Origin: Oscillospiraceae bacterium | GTDB lineage: Bacteria; Bacillota; Clostridia; Oscillospirales; Ruminococcaceae | DNA: 8,583 nt | Direction of reading: 5' to 3' | Assembly: GCA_017440425.1 (NCBI GenBank) | Contig: JAFSHJ010000206.1 | Coordinates: 1 to 8,583 of the forward strand | Part shown: in pieces, positions 6,719 through 8,583 of the stretch | Layout of the letters: each line of letters starts with the position of its first letter | How positions within the stretch are numbered: the first letter of the stretch is position 1 | Notes under the pieces: generated by a model | Told to the model about the DNA's origin: nothing | Seen by the model: the letters and a program-made list of their open reading frames with translations, nothing else | Database searches by the model: none | Translations under genes and position numbers: made by a program

Positions 6719-7849
6719 ATGTATACGCTGATAAAAAACGAGGGCAGAGCACGCCGCGGTCACGTTGAGACGGTTCACGGCTCCTACGAAACTCCCGTAT
6801 TCATGAATATAAACACCTTGGCAGCAATAAAGGGCGGACTTTCCACCGAGGATCTGGAGCGCATAAACTGCCAGATCGCCCTGTGCAACACCTACCACCT
6901 GCACCTGCGTCCCACCGACGAAGTGGTGCGTGATATGGGCGGTCTCCACAAATTTATGGTTTGGGACAGACCCATCCTTACAGACAGCGGCGGTTTTCAG
7001 GTGTTTTCACTGGCAAAAATAAGAAAGATAACCGAAGAGGGCGTAAAATTCCAGTCCCACATCGACGGCAGAAGCATCTTCATCGGTCCCGAGGAGAGCA
7101 TGAGGATACAGTCCAACCTTGCCTCCACCATTGCAATGGCATTTGACGAGTGCGTGGAAAACCCCGCACCGAGGAAATACGTTGAGGATTCCTGTGCAAG
7201 AACCGAGCGTTGGCTGCTCCGCTGCAAAGCAGAGATGAAACGCCTCAACGAGCTGCCTGAGACCATAAACAAAAATCAGTTGCTGTTCGGCATCAATCAG
7301 GGCGGTACCTATGAGGATATCCGTGCCGCAAACATGCGCACCATCGCAGATATGGACCTTGACGGCTATGCCATCGGCGGTCTTGCGGTCGGTGAACCCG
7401 CAGAAGTGATGTATAACGTCATTGATGCGGTTGAACCCTTTATGCCAAAGGACAAGCCCAGATATCTCATGGGCGTGGGCACTCCGGTAAACATTCTGGA
7501 GGCTGTATACCGCGGAGTGGATATGTTCGACTGCGTTCTGCCCAGCAGAAACGGACGTCACGGTCACGTCTATACCTGGGAAGGCGTGAGAAATCTGTTC
7601 AACGCAAAATATGAGCGTGATCAGCTTCCCATCGACCCCGAATGCGATTGCCCCGTCTGCCAAAGATACAACAGAGCCTATATCCGCCACCTGTTCAAAG
7701 CGGGAGAGATGCTGGGAATGCGCCTTTGCGTAATGCACAACCTCTGGTTCTACAACAACCTGATGACAAAGATAAGAGAAGCTCTCGATGAGGGCAACTA
7801 TGAGGAATTCTATCGCCGTTGGAGAGAGGTTCTGGACGTAAGGATCTGA
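6719..7849 (+). CDS. tgt: tRNA-guanine transglycosylase (queuine/preQ1)
   Basis: Bacterial TGT swaps guanine-34 of GUN-anticodon tRNAs for the queuosine precursor preQ1; QueA then acts on the product. The 376-residue protein carries LTDSGGFQVFSL (87-98) with catalytic D89, GINQGG (191-196), GGLAVGE (220-226) for base recognition, MGVG (251-254), and nucleophile D271 in MFDCVLPSRNGRHG (269-282). The zinc site CxCxxC (C309, C311, C314) is completed by H340, as in E. coli TGT. Length is full for the bacterial enzyme and nothing is missing. GGAGG (6709-6713) lies 5 bases before the ATG. Archaeal-type archaeosine TGT is much longer and not a good match, and the queA neighbour confirms the queuosine role. 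Confidence 0.98.
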   Translation: MYTLIKNEGRARRGHVETVHGSYETPVFMNINTLAAIKGGLSTEDLERINCQIALCNTYHLHLRPTDEVVRDMGGLHKFMVWDRPILTDSGGFQVFSLAKIRKITEEGVKFQSHIDGRSIFIGPEESMRIQSNLASTIAMAFDECVENPAPRKYVEDSCARTERWLLRCKAEMKRLNELPETINKNQLLFGINQGGTYEDIRAANMRTIADMDLDGYAIGGLAVGEPAEVMYNVIDAVEPFMPKDKPRYLMGVGTPVNILEAVYRGVDMFDCVLPSRNGRHGHVYTWEGVRNLFNAKYERDQLPIDPECDCPVCQRYNRAYIRHLFKAGEMLGMRLCVMHNLWFYNNLMTKIREALDEGNYEEFYRRWREVLDVRI

Positions 7850-7889
7850 CACGACGAGAGCTTGCGATAGGTTTGTTTGGAGATTTAAT

Positions 7890-8583
7890 ATGGAGAAAAT
7901 TACACTTACCTGCCCCTGCCTTTTCGGCGTGGAAAGCATCCTTGCCTTTGAGGTGAAAAAACTGGGTGTTTCGGATGTGACGGTCAGCGACGGAAGAGTT
8001 ACATTCACCGGCACCGCCGAGGATATGGTGCGTGCCAACATTCAGCTGCGCTGTGCCGAGCGTGTGCAGATACTGCTGGCAAGCTTTGAGGCGAGAACCT
8101 TTGAAGAGCTGTTTCAGGGTGTGCTGAAGGCAGACCTGGAGAGATATATCGGTGAGAACGATGCGTTTCCCGTCAAGGGTTATTCCCTCAATTCGCAGCT
8201 GCACAGCGTGCCGGACTGTCAGGCAATAATCAAAAAAGCGGCTGTAAAACGCCTTGAAAAGTGCTATCACAAGAGCTGGTTTGAAGAGAGCGGTCCCGTA
8301 AAGCAGCTGCAGTTTTCCATCTATAAGGACAAAGTGCTGCTGATGCTGGATACCTCGGGAGAGGGTCTGCACAAGCGTGGCTACCGTCCCACAGCAAACG
8401 CAGCACCAATAAGAGAGACCCTTGCGGCCTGCATTGCCGACCTTGCAAGAGTTAAAAAGGACAGCTTTGTGGCAGACCCCTTCTGCGGCTCGGGCACAAT
8501 GCTGATAGAATCCGCATTGAGGGCCATGAACGTTGCCCCGGGACTTCGCAGGCATTTCTCCTTTGAACGCTGGCATTGGGATG
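7890..8583 (+). CDS. THUMP-domain class I RNA methyltransferase (RlmL/YpsC-like), 3' end cut by window
   Basis: The frame stays open for 231 codons to the right edge, so only the N-terminal part is seen. It starts 40 bases after tgt at an ATG preceded by TTTGGAGA (7876-7883). The opening TCPCLFGVESILAFEVKKL (7-25) and residues up to about 155 fit the ferredoxin-like plus THUMP RNA-binding region of this family. LDTSGEGLHKRGYR (153-166), PIRETLAA (173-180) and the S-adenosylmethionine and catalytic region DPFCGSGTMLIE (196-207) mark it as a relative of YpsC of Bacillus and the N-terminal half of E. coli RlmL, which makes N2-methylguanosine in 23S rRNA. The target is therefore probably 23S rRNA (inference), but the rest of the catalytic domain is outside the window. 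With queA and tgt it forms a run of RNA-modification genes; whether it shares their transcript is not shown, but no terminator lies between them. Confidence 0.92.
   Translation, partial: MEKITLTCPCLFGVESILAFEVKKLGVSDVTVSDGRVTFTGTAEDMVRANIQLRCAERVQILLASFEARTFEELFQGVLKADLERYIGENDAFPVKGYSLNSQLHSVPDCQAIIKKAAVKRLEKCYHKSWFEESGPVKQLQFSIYKDKVLLMLDTSGEGLHKRGYRPTANAAPIRETLAACIADLARVKKDSFVADPFCGSGTMLIESALRAMNVAPGLRRHFSFERWHWD

Noticed and set aside
7007..8576. Long reverse-strand open frames over tgt and the methyltransferase
   Set aside because: They mirror the codon pattern of the forward genes and show no recognisable motif or start signal.

Overview
This window looks like a chromosomal housekeeping segment from a Clostridia-class Firmicute, most likely Oscillospiraceae/Ruminococcaceae-like. 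The clues are AGGAGG-type ribosome binding sites, balanced GC with frequent ATA and AGA codons, archaeal/fungal-type Asd, short Firmicute-type DapB, and the gene order asd-dapA-dapB-ACT followed by queA-tgt. This placement is inferred from gene content and style; no taxonomic marker is present. All recognised genes are on the + strand.

Layout. Positions 1-2024 hold the 3' part of an ABC exporter with a fused permease and ATPase and an N-terminal Cys4 zinc-ribbon-like segment; its start lies upstream of the window. A strong terminator hairpin (2060-2096) closes it. A near-consensus extended -10 promoter (2149-2177) then drives asd (2244), dapA (3359), dapB (4288) and a free-standing tandem-ACT protein (5069), separated by gaps of 31-38 bases. 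A 120-base gap (5540-5659) holds a long imperfect hairpin (5578-5617). It is followed by queA (5660), tgt (6719) and the 5' part of a THUMP-domain RNA methyltransferase (7890 to the right edge).

How the genes work together. Asd makes aspartate semialdehyde, DapA condenses it with pyruvate, and DapB reduces the product. These are the common early steps to diaminopimelate (cell wall) and lysine. The ACT protein resembles the regulatory half of aspartokinase, the enzyme just upstream of Asd, but has no kinase domain, so it may act as a separate regulatory subunit or amino-acid sensor. Tgt inserts preQ1 into tRNA and QueA converts it to epoxyqueuosine. The methyltransferase adds a further RNA-modification gene.

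I found no mobile element, CRISPR array, tRNA or rRNA, and no clearly new system. The points most worth a second look are the kinase-less ACT protein, the hairpin without an adjoining U-tract before queA, the zinc-ribbon extension of the exporter, and a basic-residue mini-ORF in the asd leader.
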